DNA of 64,000 nt from Bacteroidota bacterium (lineage in GTDB: Bacteria; Bacteroidota; Bacteroidia; Chitinophagales; Chitinophagaceae): positions 1-64,000 of the forward strand of contig JAFAEM010000010.1 in the NCBI GenBank assembly GCA_023424015.1, in the 5' to 3' direction. Below the pieces are notes generated by a model that ran no database searches, had not been told where the DNA came from, and saw nothing but the letters and a program-made list of their open reading frames with translations. A program made the translations under genes and the position numbers. Shown piece by piece: positions 9,830-18,431 of this stretch (position 1 is the first letter of the stretch; each line of letters opens with the position of its first letter).

Positions 9830-12214
9830 ATGAAAAGGCTAATTTCCGGTTTGGTATTATCTGTTGTGTTGTTCACAACCGTATCCGCACAGAATATCCA
9901 AAACAATCCTGGTAGCAACCATGGCAACAAGTTCGAGCAATTGGGCACTATCATGCCTACCCCGAATGAATATCGCACTGCAAGCGGCGCGCCGGGACCA
10001 AAATACTGGCAGCAACGGGCCGACTATGATATAAAATGCGAGCTGGATGAAAAAAACCTGACGCTTAAGGGAAGTGAAACCGTGACCTATTTCAACAACT
10101 CACCCAACACACTGACCTATCTGTGGCTCCAACTCGACGAAAACCAGCACAGCAATGTCAACAATGCCAATTACCAGAACAGCAACCGGATGAACACAAT
10201 GGTGAGCCCACGGCAACTGGAATCGCTGGAACCTGTGAAGGAAGACAATGGTTATGGTTTTAATATTAAAAAGTTGACAGATGCCAATGGCAAAGCCCTT
10301 AAGTACTCCATCAATAAAACGATGATGCGGGTAGAACTCCCCGTGGCGTTAAAAGCCGGTCAGCGTTTCGTATTCAAACTCGACTGGGATTACAATATTG
10401 CCGACCGCATGACCCGTGGCGGACGCGGAGGTTATGAATATTTCCCGGAAGACGGTAATTACCTTTTTACGATGGCGCAATGGTATCCGCGTCTTTGTGT
10501 GTACAGTGATTTTCAAGGATGGCAAAACCATCAGTTTACCGGCCGCGGTGAATTTGCACTGACCTTTGGAAATTTTAAAGTGCAAATGACCGTGCCTGCC
10601 GACCATGTGGTAGGTTCTACAGGAGAATGTCTCAACTATGCAACCAATCTGACGCCCACCCAGCTTGGTCGTTGGAAAAAAGCACAGACAACCAAAGAGC
10701 CCATCGAAATCGTTACACTCGCAGAAGCAAAGCAGGCGGAAAAGAACAAGAGCACCAAAACAAAGACCTGGATCTATAAAGCAGACAATGTTCGGGATTT
10801 TGCCTGGACCAGCAGCCGCAAGTTTGTGTGGGATGCCATGCCGGTAACAGTTGAAGGCAAGAAGATCATGTGCATGAGTTTTTATGGCAAAGAAGCATAT
10901 GGACTATACCGTCCTTTCTCCACTAAGGTTGTCGCCCATACGATCAAAAGCTATTCAGACTTTACTATTCCATACCCCTACCCGGTAGCGCAAAGTGTGG
11001 AAGCAGCCAATGGTATGGAATACCCCATGATCTGTTTCAACTATGGTCGTACAGAAAAAGATGGCAGCTATAGTGAAACCACGAAATACGGTATGATCGG
11101 CGTTATCATCCACGAAGTGGGACATAATTTCTTCCCCATGATCATCAACAGCGATGAGCGCCAGTGGAGCTGGATGGATGAAGGTCTTAATTCCTTTGTC
11201 GAATACCTTACAGAAGAGTTATGGGATAATAAATTTCCGGTTAGGGGCAAGGGTCCTGCTTATGCCATCGTTGACTATATGAAATTGTCGAAGGACCAGC
11301 TGGAGCCAATCATGAGCAACTCTGAAAATATCGTTGGCTTTGGTCCTAATGCCTATACAAAACCCGCGACAGGACTAAATATTCTGCGTGAAACAATCAT
11401 GGGGCGTGAGCTGTTTGACTATGCTTTTAAAGAATACGCGAGAAGATGGGCTTTCAAACATCCTGAGCCCGCCGATTTCTTCCGTACCATGGAAGATGCC
11501 AGCGGTGAAGATCTTGACTGGTTTTGGAGAGGATGGTTCTATGGTACCGACCCCTGCGATATTTCACTCGATTCCGTAAAGTATGCCAAGCCTGATCTGA
11601 CTGCCGCGGTACCCGATTCCAGGGAAAGAACATTAACCAGGAAATTGGATAAAGCTATGAGCTCGGCTCATGAAGATGATATTTCTAAAATACGCAACCG
11701 CGAGAGTGGGATTGTGTTTGAGACAGATCGTGATACCACCCTTCGTGATTTTTACTGGAAGTATGCCCGTGGTATCGAGCCTTATGATTCGAGCAGTTAT
11801 GAAGTTAATGTACCCGCATCACGGTGGGAAGTCCTGAGCGAGGAAGAAAAAGCAAAATACGCCAACAGTCATATGTATGAACTTACTTTCAGTAATGTGG
11901 GTGGCCTGGTGATGCCGCTGATCATCGAATGGACATTTAAAGATGGTACCAAAGAGATCGATCGCATACCAGCGCAGGTTTGGCGGCTCAATGAAAACAA
12001 GGTGATAAAAACATTTGTAAAGAATAAAGAAGTTGCTTCTATCCAGCTTGACCCCCTGAGGGAAACAGCGGATATCAATACCGCCAACAACAGCTGGAAC
12101 AAACCGGCCGAGCCTTCGCGCTTTACCATCTTTAAACAAAAAGCAGGTGCCGCACGTGGGCAAAGCCAGGGAATTAACCCGATGCAGAAAGCTGCTGAGA
12201 GAAAAGGGTTTTAA
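9830..12214 (+). CDS. M1-family zinc metallopeptidase, exported
   Basis: A 794-residue protein from the ATG at 9830; a TTG 18 bases upstream is the only in-frame alternative. A clear signal peptide (MKRLISGLVLSVVLFTTVSAQ) sends it to the periplasm. An N-terminal beta-rich aminopeptidase-like domain precedes the catalytic domain with HEVGH at residues 428-432 and the third zinc ligand Glu451 in WMDEGLNSF, the exact HExxH-x18-E spacing of M1 peptidases. A further ~200 residues follow the catalytic part. It probably trims peptides in the periplasm. It lies 58 bases after the HupE-like gene. Confidence 0.9.
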   Translation: MKRLISGLVLSVVLFTTVSAQNIQNNPGSNHGNKFEQLGTIMPTPNEYRTASGAPGPKYWQQRADYDIKCELDEKNLTLKGSETVTYFNNSPNTLTYLWLQLDENQHSNVNNANYQNSNRMNTMVSPRQLESLEPVKEDNGYGFNIKKLTDANGKALKYSINKTMMRVELPVALKAGQRFVFKLDWDYNIADRMTRGGRGGYEYFPEDGNYLFTMAQWYPRLCVYSDFQGWQNHQFTGRGEFALTFGNFKVQMTVPADHVVGSTGECLNYATNLTPTQLGRWKKAQTTKEPIEIVTLAEAKQAEKNKSTKTKTWIYKADNVRDFAWTSSRKFVWDAMPVTVEGKKIMCMSFYGKEAYGLYRPFSTKVVAHTIKSYSDFTIPYPYPVAQSVEAANGMEYPMICFNYGRTEKDGSYSETTKYGMIGVIIHEVGHNFFPMIINSDERQWSWMDEGLNSFVEYLTEELWDNKFPVRGKGPAYAIVDYMKLSKDQLEPIMSNSENIVGFGPNAYTKPATGLNILRETIMGRELFDYAFKEYARRWAFKHPEPADFFRTMEDASGEDLDWFWRGWFYGTDPCDISLDSVKYAKPDLTAAVPDSRERTLTRKLDKAMSSAHEDDISKIRNRESGIVFETDRDTTLRDFYWKYARGIEPYDSSSYEVNVPASRWEVLSEEEKAKYANSHMYELTFSNVGGLVMPLIIEWTFKDGTKEIDRIPAQVWRLNENKVIKTFVKNKEVASIQLDPLRETADINTANNSWNKPAEPSRFTIFKQKAGAARGQSQGINPMQKAAERKGF

Positions 12215-12251
12215 TTCCGATATAGTTGCTGAGAAATTGGAAGGAATTGTA

Positions 12252-12312
12252 ATCGCTACTTTATAGCTATCTCTGACGTAACATGTTTGGGAGATGGTGA
12301 TGAAGTAGCGAT
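12252..12312. terminator. Hairpin between convergent genes
   Basis: Ten-base arms ATCGCTACTT (12252-12261) and AAGTAGCGAT (12303-12312) are perfect inverted repeats, with an inner partial pairing of CTATCTC and GAGATGG. AATATTTTTATAT follows on the plus strand. It probably ends transcription of the M1 peptidase and perhaps of the opposing gene. The loop is long for a classical intrinsic terminator. Confidence 0.5.
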
Positions 12313-12342
12313 AATATTTTTATATACTCCCGTGACCGGGTT

Positions 12343-12963
12343 TTATTCTCCTTCAAACTTTTCATTCAGCCAAACCAGGGTTAAACCCGGAAACTGCCTG
12401 TATTCTGCAACAAGATGCTGTTGTGTTTTATGAAAGTAAAAACTGACCTTCTGACTGGCCTCATCCTTTTTTTCCAACTTAATATCGTCCCTGAAATCGA
12501 CACCACCCAGGCCATACAATTTAAAGGCTGCTTCCTTGACCGACCAGGCTAGCGTTAGACCTTCAATACCCGGCAAGGGAAAATTGCCGACTTCCTGCGG
12601 GCTCAGAAACCTGTTGCGGATATTGTTTATCTTCTCCACCGGTATTTCGACATCAATACCTACCCTGCTGTCGCGGCTCACAATGGCCGCGGCAAAATCA
12701 CCGCAATGAGAAATGGAGAACTGGTATTGTGCATCGGGTAAAAAAGGTTTGCGGGTATCGGCAATGCGAACCAGGTCGAAAGGAAAATCCGCAAACAGGA
12801 ACTGGAGTAAAAAACGGCCGGCCAGGTGTTGCAACCTTTTATGCGGGTGTGTTACATCTCGATGCTGCGGCACATTATGGCGGAAGAACTCCTCTGTTTC
12901 TTCAATCTTCCACACGCCCAGGCGGGTGTTATCGTTGATTTGATGTTGAAAAAAAACCGGCAT
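12343..12963 (-). CDS. 4'-phosphopantetheinyl transferase superfamily protein
   Basis: A 206-residue Sfp/AcpT-type enzyme that loads phosphopantetheine onto carrier proteins. Visible motifs are FSISHCGDFAAAIVS, the magnesium-binding RVGIDVE and the WSVKEAAFKLYG signature. The ATG at 12963 gives MPVFFQHQIND; the longer frame adds a non-homologous leader made from a repetitive spacer (GTACGAGATACGAAGTACGA). It is divergent from dcd with only about 110 bases between the starts. Which carrier it serves cannot be told; no synthase cluster is present. Confidence 0.85.
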   Translation of the reverse strand: MPVFFQHQINDNTRLGVWKIEETEEFFRHNVPQHRDVTHPHKRLQHLAGRFLLQFLFADFPFDLVRIADTRKPFLPDAQYQFSISHCGDFAAAIVSRDSRVGIDVEIPVEKINNIRNRFLSPQEVGNFPLPGIEGLTLAWSVKEAAFKLYGLGGVDFRDDIKLEKKDEASQKVSFYFHKTQQHLVAEYRQFPGLTLVWLNEKFEGE

Positions 12964-13071
12964 ATAAACACAAGTACGAGATACGAAGTACGATATTTGG
13001 CTGCATTCAAAAAAAGAAGAAATATTCCGGGTGGACACGACACCTGTGAACTTTCAAAAAACAGGAGCGAC

Positions 13072-13608
13072 ATGATCTTATCGGATACAAGGATTCTGGA
13101 AGAAATAGAAAAAAAGACGATCGTACTTCAACCCTACAGCCGCGATTGCCTGGGCAGCAACTCCTATGATGTACACCTGGGAAAATGGCTGGCAACCTAT
13201 CGCGAACATATCCTGGATGCTAAAAAACACAACGAAATAGAGTATTTCGAAATACCGGATGAGGGCTTTGTCCTCTACCCGCATATCTTCTACCTGGGTG
13301 TTACCCTCGAGTACACCGAAACCCACGCACATGTTCCGTTCCTGGAAGGAAAATCATCTACCGGTCGCCTCGGGATCGATATTCACGCCACCGCAGGTAA
13401 AGGCGATGTTGGCTTCTGCGGTCACTGGACACTTGAAATCTCAGTCAAACAACCGGTGAAGGTCTACAAAGGCATGCCGGTAGGCCAGTTGATCTATTTC
13501 CCCGTCGATGGTGAAATTGAAGTGAAGTACAATCAGAAGAAAAACGCCAAATACAGCGGTCAGCCAGATAAGCCGATCGAGAGTATGATGTGGAAGAACA
13601 GATTTTAA
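13072..13608 (+). CDS. dcd: dCTP deaminase
   Basis: Deaminates dCTP to dUTP, the route to dTMP in many bacteria. The ATG at 13072 gives a 178-residue protein starting MILSDTRILEEIEKKTIVL, the expected length and N-terminus. Conserved dCTP deaminase/dUTPase trimer motifs are GSNSYDVHLG, GKSSTGRLGIDIHAT, and GFCGHWTLEIS, whose Glu is the catalytic base. The longer open frame upstream is antisense to the phosphopantetheinyl transferase and is not part of the gene. Confidence 0.92.
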   Translation: MILSDTRILEEIEKKTIVLQPYSRDCLGSNSYDVHLGKWLATYREHILDAKKHNEIEYFEIPDEGFVLYPHIFYLGVTLEYTETHAHVPFLEGKSSTGRLGIDIHATAGKGDVGFCGHWTLEISVKQPVKVYKGMPVGQLIYFPVDGEIEVKYNQKKNAKYSGQPDKPIESMMWKNRF

Positions 13609-13776
13609 TTTGAAAATTTAAGGTTTCCTCACTCTCCTAAATCCTCTCATTTTCAAATTTTCAAATTCTCAAATTCTCAAATTTTCACCATTCTCACATT
13701 TCCACATTTTCACATTCTCACATTTTCACATTCTCACATTTCCCCCTCATTTTCAAATTTTCAAATTCTCAAATTT
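13609..13776. repeat. TTTCAAA/TTTCACA low-complexity array
   Basis: The spacer between the convergent dcd and DUF3810 genes is built from short units TTTTCAAA, TTCTCAAA, TTTTCACA and TTCTCACA in mixed order, ending just beyond the stop of the minus-strand gene. It belongs to the same family as bases ~80-270. No hairpin terminator is visible. Confidence 0.8.
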
Positions 13777-14853
13777 TCAAATTTCCCCTGTTCCAAATTT
13801 TTTATAGTAGGCAACAAGCCACGCCACCACTTCATTGTAAGTTAGTTTGCCGGCAGGCTGGTTGTTGGCTTTAAGAAAATGACCGTATGACCAGGTAATG
13901 ATGGGTTCGATGGGGTTTTTGTATGATCGATAAAATTTTCTAAGTTCATCGAAATCTTCCTTCACCCGCGGATGCAATTGTGTAAAATACTCCCTGGCAA
14001 GCGCCGAGTCACGTTTAAACATTTCATTGGAAGCATAATTGTAGAGGTCAAAATACAGGGAATAACGGAAAGCCGGTGACTCAAAATCCCTGCACGCGAG
14101 GAATGCAACAAAGTTGGCCTCGTTTTCTTTGCCATAGCCAAGCTGGTGTGCAATTTCATGAGCGGTGACAAAAGGTTCCAGGAACCTGGGTATAGTTGTG
14201 TTGACCTGTGCCTCGCCGGAGAATGGATTATAGTAGCCCTGGAATCCAAGATAATTACCGGCATAACTGAATATTGAAGGCTTCAGTGAAGCTGGCTTAT
14301 ACTGGAGATAGGGATACTTTTTTGAGGCATGATCGTAGGCCAATTTGCCCTCCTGGAATAAATCACGTTTTTTCTTTATGGAATCACGTTGTTCGACGGT
14401 AACTCCGGAAGCCAGTTCATTCAATTTAGTATGAAGTGTTCGGGTCAGCGTGTCGAGATCCTGCAGGGTATAGGGCTTTACTTCCAGCTGCAACTGGTAG
14501 GCAATACCTTTTCGATTGTAATTCAACCCCCAGAGAAGGTTAAAAAAAACATATACGAACAGGAAAAAGAAAATCGCCTGCTGCATGGCATCCACGAAAT
14601 AGGCGCGGGTCAGTTGTTTTCGGAAAAGCAGTTTGAAGAAACGCCATGACCGGAACATGATCACCAGGACGAGGAAAGCATAGAAAAGATCGCCGATGCT
14701 AAAAGGTATCCAGCCAAAAAGATAGCGTTGCACGGTCGTGATAATCGGGTAAACGCCATAAGTATAATTTGATTCCACCCATTCTGGATACCAGGATGCC
14801 CATTTGATCAGGATCGTTAGCACGATCAGCAACACCCAACTCCAGCTTTTCAT
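13777..14853 (-). CDS. DUF3810 membrane protein with HExxH site
   Basis: The family is known only as DUF3810. Three hydrophobic segments (roughly residues 6-20, 40-75 and 85-110 from the ATG at 14853) are followed by a soluble domain with HEIAHQLGYGKENEANF, an HExxH zinc-peptidase-like site with a downstream acidic residue. This suggests a membrane-anchored metallopeptidase, but activity is inference. TTG and GTG starts at 14892 and 14889 would add up to 13 residues; the ATG was chosen because it opens the first membrane segment. The last codons run into the TTTCAAA repeat tract. Confidence 0.78.
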   Translation of the reverse strand: MKSWSWVLLIVLTILIKWASWYPEWVESNYTYGVYPIITTVQRYLFGWIPFSIGDLFYAFLVLVIMFRSWRFFKLLFRKQLTRAYFVDAMQQAIFFFLFVYVFFNLLWGLNYNRKGIAYQLQLEVKPYTLQDLDTLTRTLHTKLNELASGVTVEQRDSIKKKRDLFQEGKLAYDHASKKYPYLQYKPASLKPSIFSYAGNYLGFQGYYNPFSGEAQVNTTIPRFLEPFVTAHEIAHQLGYGKENEANFVAFLACRDFESPAFRYSLYFDLYNYASNEMFKRDSALAREYFTQLHPRVKEDFDELRKFYRSYKNPIEPIITWSYGHFLKANNQPAGKLTYNEVVAWLVAYYKKFGTGEI

Positions 14854-14985
14854 CAGCCGGTCAAATAACCGGGAAAGAAACCTTTGCACCAATCAATTTT
14901 TAAAAGTGTTCAAAATCAAGCCCTTAAATTTGCCTTGGGAGCGAAAATAATTAAAAAACAGGCACAAAATCTCAGCTTTTACCCT

Positions 14986-14993
14986 TACCTTTG
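14986..14993 (+). promoter_or_regulatory. Bacteroidota -7 promoter box TACCTTTG
   Basis: TACCTTTG is an exact TAnnTTTG match 33 bases before the DUF177 start. It is the likely promoter of the DUF177-rpmF-plsX group. A second match, TAAATTTG at 14926-14933, lies further upstream. Confidence 0.55.
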
Positions 14994-15026
14994 CCTCCCG
15001 AATTTTTCGGACTAAAAAGTTGACCA

Positions 15027-15575
15027 ATGGGTTACCGTCGGGAATTTGAAATAGCGTTTGTGGGGTTGAAACCGGGAATCCACGAGTTCAACTACGAGAT
15101 CACCGACAAGTTCTTTGAGCGGTTCCATCAGCAGGATTTCAGCAATTGTCGCGCAGCTGTAAAGCTAACGCTTGACAAACAGACCGGATTTATGTTGTTG
15201 AAATTTGAGATCGGAGGCAGTTTATTGGCTAATTGCGACCGTTGCAACAATGAGCTGACCGTGGAACTGTGGGATGAATTCAATATCGTGGTCAAGATGG
15301 TGGAAGAACCCGAATTGATGAATGATCAGGAAGACGATCCCGATGTATACTACATCAGCCGCGGTGAAAGCCATATTGATGTAGCCGACTGGATATATGA
15401 GTTCATCAACCTGAGCATCCCGATGCAGAAAGTTTGCGGCCTTGATGACCAAAACGGCCCGGCCTGTAACCAGCAGGCGCTGGATGCTTTGAAAAAGATG
15501 GAACCCGAAGAGAGTGAACCAAAAGAAAACCCAATCTGGAAAGGGTTGGAAAAATTTAAAGACCTGGATAAGTAA
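15027..15575 (+). CDS. DUF177 (YceD-like) protein
   Basis: A 182-residue DUF177 protein, the family encoded immediately before rpmF in most bacteria and linked in other species to 23S rRNA or large-subunit biogenesis. The CDRC pair near residues 71-74 followed by a later Cys (KVCGLDD) fits the metal-binding pattern of the family. The C-terminus is acidic and then lysine-rich. The order DUF177-rpmF-plsX is the classical ribosome/lipid synthesis operon; the gap to rpmF is 29 bases. Confidence 0.88.
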   Translation: MGYRREFEIAFVGLKPGIHEFNYEITDKFFERFHQQDFSNCRAAVKLTLDKQTGFMLLKFEIGGSLLANCDRCNNELTVELWDEFNIVVKMVEEPELMNDQEDDPDVYYISRGESHIDVADWIYEFINLSIPMQKVCGLDDQNGPACNQQALDALKKMEPEESEPKENPIWKGLEKFKDLDK

Positions 15576-15604
15576 AAATATTTTTTGATTTTAATTGTTG
15601 AGAT

Positions 15605-15796
15605 ATGCCAAATCCCAAACGCAGACACAGCCAGCAAAGAAGCGCAAAGCGCAGAACACACTATAAAGCTACTGCAGCTACTTTGACAACAGACAGCGCT
15701 ACCGGCGAAACTCATGTTCGCCATCGTGCTCATGTAAGTGAAGGCAAACTTTACTATAAAGGTAAAGTGGTAGCTGAAAAGTCACCTGTGAAGTAA
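15605..15796 (+). CDS. rpmF: 50S ribosomal protein L32
   Basis: A 63-residue basic protein starting MPNPKRRHSQQRSAKRRTHY, the L32 signature. No cysteines are present, so it is the zinc-independent form. The TG-ETHVRHRAH segment matches the core of Bacteroidota L32. Its place between DUF177 and plsX supports the call. Confidence 0.95.
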   Translation: MPNPKRRHSQQRSAKRRTHYKATAATLTTDSATGETHVRHRAHVSEGKLYYKGKVVAEKSPVK

Positions 15797-15842
15797 GCAC
15801 AACCTGTTTTTTTAAAGATATACCTGCCAAAGGCAGGCCCCG

Positions 15843-15883
15843 ATTCCAAATTCTGTCCGGTAACGGCCGGTAGAATTTGGAAT
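15843..15883. repeat. Perfect inverted repeat between rpmF and plsX
   Basis: Twelve-base arms ATTCCAAATTCT (15843-15854) and AGAATTTGGAAT (15872-15883) enclose an inner CCGG/CCGG pair, so RNA from either strand can fold into a long hairpin. No U-run follows on the plus strand, so attenuation or mRNA processing is more likely than simple termination. A smaller palindrome, CCTGCC-AAA-GGCAGG, lies just upstream at 15823-15837. Confidence 0.7.
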
Positions 15884-15915
15884 TTGTATTTTAGAATTAG
15901 TTATTTTACGCCCTT

Positions 15916-16851
15916 ATGAATATCGGACTTGATATGATGGGTGGCGACTTTGCACCCCTTGAAGCTGTAAAGGGAGTGAAACGTTATCTCGAAGAACAAC
16001 AGCATTCATCAACCGTTTTTTTGATCGGCGATCAGCAACAGATTGATCCTTTACTTGCCGAATACCAGGTTCCCGCCGACCGCGTGCAGGTAGTACATGC
16101 CGACGAGGTGATCGACATGCACGAACATCCAACCAAAGCGATGAAAGAGAAGCAACGCTCTTCGATCGCTGTCGGTTTTCATTGCCTGGCTACCGGGAAA
16201 ATTGACGCATTCATCAGCGCAGGCAATACCGGCGCCATGCTGGTAGGCGCGCTTTTCAGCATCAAGGCACTGGAAGGTGTATTGAGGCCTACTATTTCCA
16301 CGATCATACCCAAACACGATGGCAATACCGGGTTATTACTCGACGTAGGGCTAAATGCCGATTGCAAACCGGAACAACTAAACCAGTTTGCCGTAATGGG
16401 TTCGGTATATGCACAGCTCATGCTGGGTATTGAGCGCCCCAGGGTGGGACTCATCAACGTGGGTGAAGAAGAAGGTAAGGGTAATTTGCTGGCGCAGGCC
16501 ACCTATCCCCTGCTGAAAGAAAACCAGCATATCCATTTTATAGGTAATATAGAGGGTCGCGATATACTGCTCGACAAGGCCGACGTAATGGTTTGCGAAG
16601 GATTTACCGGCAATATCATCCTCAAGCTTGCGGAATCACTATATGATGTGAGCAGGGATCAAAGCGGCAATGGATACTTCGACAGGTTCAATTTTGAGAA
16701 CTACGGTGGTACACCGGTGCTGGGGGTGTCGAAACCGGTAATCATTGGACATGGTATATCGGGAAGCACTGCATTTATGAATATGATAGGCGTCGCTGCT
16801 AAAATGATTGAAACGGATGTGCTGGGAAGGATGAAAGAAGAATTGCATTAA
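15916..16851 (+). CDS. plsX: Phosphate acyltransferase PlsX
   Basis: Converts acyl-ACP to acyl-phosphate for phospholipid synthesis by PlsY. The 311-residue protein begins MNIGLDMMGGDFAP, the family hallmark, with further motifs ISAGNTGAMLVGA, LLDVGLNADCKPEQL, NVGEEEGKGN and CEGFTGNIILKL. Length is normal. It is the third gene of the DUF177-rpmF-plsX group. The 3' spacer holds a diverged ACACGGAG-type repeat. Confidence 0.95.
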   Translation: MNIGLDMMGGDFAPLEAVKGVKRYLEEQQHSSTVFLIGDQQQIDPLLAEYQVPADRVQVVHADEVIDMHEHPTKAMKEKQRSSIAVGFHCLATGKIDAFISAGNTGAMLVGALFSIKALEGVLRPTISTIIPKHDGNTGLLLDVGLNADCKPEQLNQFAVMGSVYAQLMLGIERPRVGLINVGEEEGKGNLLAQATYPLLKENQHIHFIGNIEGRDILLDKADVMVCEGFTGNIILKLAESLYDVSRDQSGNGYFDRFNFENYGGTPVLGVSKPVIIGHGISGSTAFMNMIGVAAKMIETDVLGRMKEELH

Positions 16852-16895
16852 GGAGATATCTTTATTTTTCTTCAATGCCCTAAGTTTAAAAACTT

Positions 16896-16944
16896 GGACA
16901 CGGAGCACACTGAGAAAACACAAAGGCACGGAGACATAGAGCAC
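16896..16944. repeat. ACACGGAG/ACACAAAGGCACGGAG intergenic repeat
   Basis: The spacer after plsX contains GGACACGGAGCACAC, ACACAAAGGCACGGAG and ACATAGAGCACG in series: short CAC(G/A)GAG units with about ten-base spacing. It resembles, but is not identical to, the CACGAAT/CACGGAT family at 42-48 kb. Confidence 0.55.
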
Positions 16945-16993
16945 GATTAATTTTTATAGAGGGGGGTCTTCGAAGTCAGGCTCAACCTTTAAT

Positions 16994-17024
16994 ATTTGTT
17001 CCCCCGTACGCTTCGTGAACAAAT
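16994..17024. promoter_or_regulatory. ATTTGTTC...GAACAAAT inverted repeat, candidate operator
   Basis: Perfect eight-base arms ATTTGTTC (16994-17001) and GAACAAAT (17017-17024) lie 13 bases before the regulator-like gene's ATG. A related palindrome lies behind the gene at 18190-18203. The placement suits an autoregulatory operator, but this is inference. Confidence 0.4.
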
Positions 17025-17037
17025 CAGGAAACCTATT

Positions 17038-18174
17038 ATGAAAAATGACCTGTTAACCGCGCTCCGGAAAGAACTGGAAAACAGCTTTGGGCGAAAGATC
17101 GTTTCCTCCCGCGACTGCCTGCAGATGGTTGACGATATTTATCAGAAAACAGGATACAGCATCAATGCCAATACCCTGCGCCGGTTTTTTGGGCTGGTAC
17201 AGACAAACTACAGCGCCTCCCCTTCTACCTTAAATATATTGTCCAGGTACTGCGGGTTTAACTCCATCGATGATCTTCATAACCTCTCAACCACCAGGCC
17301 TGCCGGCGACCAGGTGCCAAAAGAAGAGGTGCATCGTTACCTGGTTTCCCTGATCCGGAACCTGCCGGTCACCGAGACCAGTCCAATGGTGTATAATGCC
17401 ATCATTCAGCAAACCGTACATTTTCTTGATCGCAATATTTCATTGGTTGAAAGGTTTCAACGGGAAATCGCTGCCACCCCAGCCGGGCAGTATTTCTATT
17501 TCGAAAGGTCTGTGAATATGGACCGGCTCAATGGCTATTATGGTGAAGGTCTACGATACTATCTGCGTGCAAAGAACAATAATGAAGCAAAGGTCTTTGT
17601 ATATGCGATACAGGTTTTCCGCCACTGGTTATCGAATGATGATGAGCAGACTGAAAAGTTCATGTCCCTGTTGTCGGGGATTCCCATGACAGTTAACTAT
17701 CCCCCGCATATCCTGGCCCGTTCAATCGCGGCGAGATTGTATTATGCCAATTTCAGGAATGAGATACCAGATCGGATCCTGCAGGACGCGGCCAAGTACT
17801 ATATTTCCCTAAAAGCAAAAACTGATCACCCGGATCCGGAGTTTGACCTGATAATTGGGGAAGCCCTGATCCTGACCAACCATTTAAGCGAAGGACTTGA
17901 ATATATCAGGCGGGGCCGTTCCAACCAGTCGCCTTCAAGGAACTCGGGCTATGAGCCGTTATTTGTTTTCTGGGAAAAATTTGCCAGCGGCAGGAAAAAT
18001 AGTTCCACAAAAATTATCATCAACCCGTCGCGTGTCAACCGGGGACTGATCGTCTACTCACCTTTATATAAGAAATACCTGGGTCTGCTGACGATGGCCA
18101 CAGATCACCGCGCTAAGAAAACCAACCTGGCCGAACTGGCGCGTGAAACCGGATTTATTCGCTTATCTTACTGA
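17038..18174 (+). CDS. Probable regulator heading the exopolysaccharide locus
   Basis: A 378-residue cytoplasmic protein from the ATG at 17038. Residues ~1-80 (SINANTLRRFFGLVQ, NILSRYCGFNSIDDL) are helical and look like a DNA-binding helix-turn-helix of a type seen in uncharacterised Bacteroidota proteins; the remainder is a helical, TPR-like array without clear motifs. Its position 257 bases before the export gene and the ATTTGT/ACAAAT palindromes on both sides suggest it controls the polysaccharide operon, but no named family is recognised and the role is inference. An upstream in-frame TTG at 16996 would run through the palindrome and is less likely. Confidence 0.6.
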   Translation: MKNDLLTALRKELENSFGRKIVSSRDCLQMVDDIYQKTGYSINANTLRRFFGLVQTNYSASPSTLNILSRYCGFNSIDDLHNLSTTRPAGDQVPKEEVHRYLVSLIRNLPVTETSPMVYNAIIQQTVHFLDRNISLVERFQREIAATPAGQYFYFERSVNMDRLNGYYGEGLRYYLRAKNNNEAKVFVYAIQVFRHWLSNDDEQTEKFMSLLSGIPMTVNYPPHILARSIAARLYYANFRNEIPDRILQDAAKYYISLKAKTDHPDPEFDLIIGEALILTNHLSEGLEYIRRGRSNQSPSRNSGYEPLFVFWEKFASGRKNSSTKIIINPSRVNRGLIVYSPLYKKYLGLLTMATDHRAKKTNLAELARETGFIRLSY

Positions 18175-18189
18175 TATTGTTGGGGAAAT

Positions 18190-18203
18190 ATTTGTGAACA
18201 AAT
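18190..18203. promoter_or_regulatory. ATTTGT-GA-ACAAAT palindrome, candidate operator
   Basis: Six-base arms with a two-base spacer lie in the 257-base gap between the regulator-like gene and the wza-like gene. Two further GAACAAA half-sites follow within 40 bases. The remainder of the gap shows no clear TAnnTTTG box; TACTTTAG near 18250 is one mismatch away. Confidence 0.35.
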
Positions 18204-18431
18204 CACTCTGAACAAAAAAGAACAAAATAATCACTGAGTAATATTTTACTTTAGTATCCTCAATTGGAATTCATCCTCCTATAGAAGTCCAAATCTCGAA
18301 TCTTTCTTTCCAATTCTTCTGAAACTATTTAGTGGTATTCTTCTGATTATTAGCGCGAAACAGCATCATTGCTAGTCATGTACTTATATGATTTTGATGA
18401 AGCAGCCAGCGTTATTTATTATAATTAAGAT

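Noticed and set aside
12826..13071. N-terminal extension of dCTP deaminase
   Set aside because: It is antisense to the phosphopantetheinyl transferase; family length and N-terminus fit the ATG at 13072.
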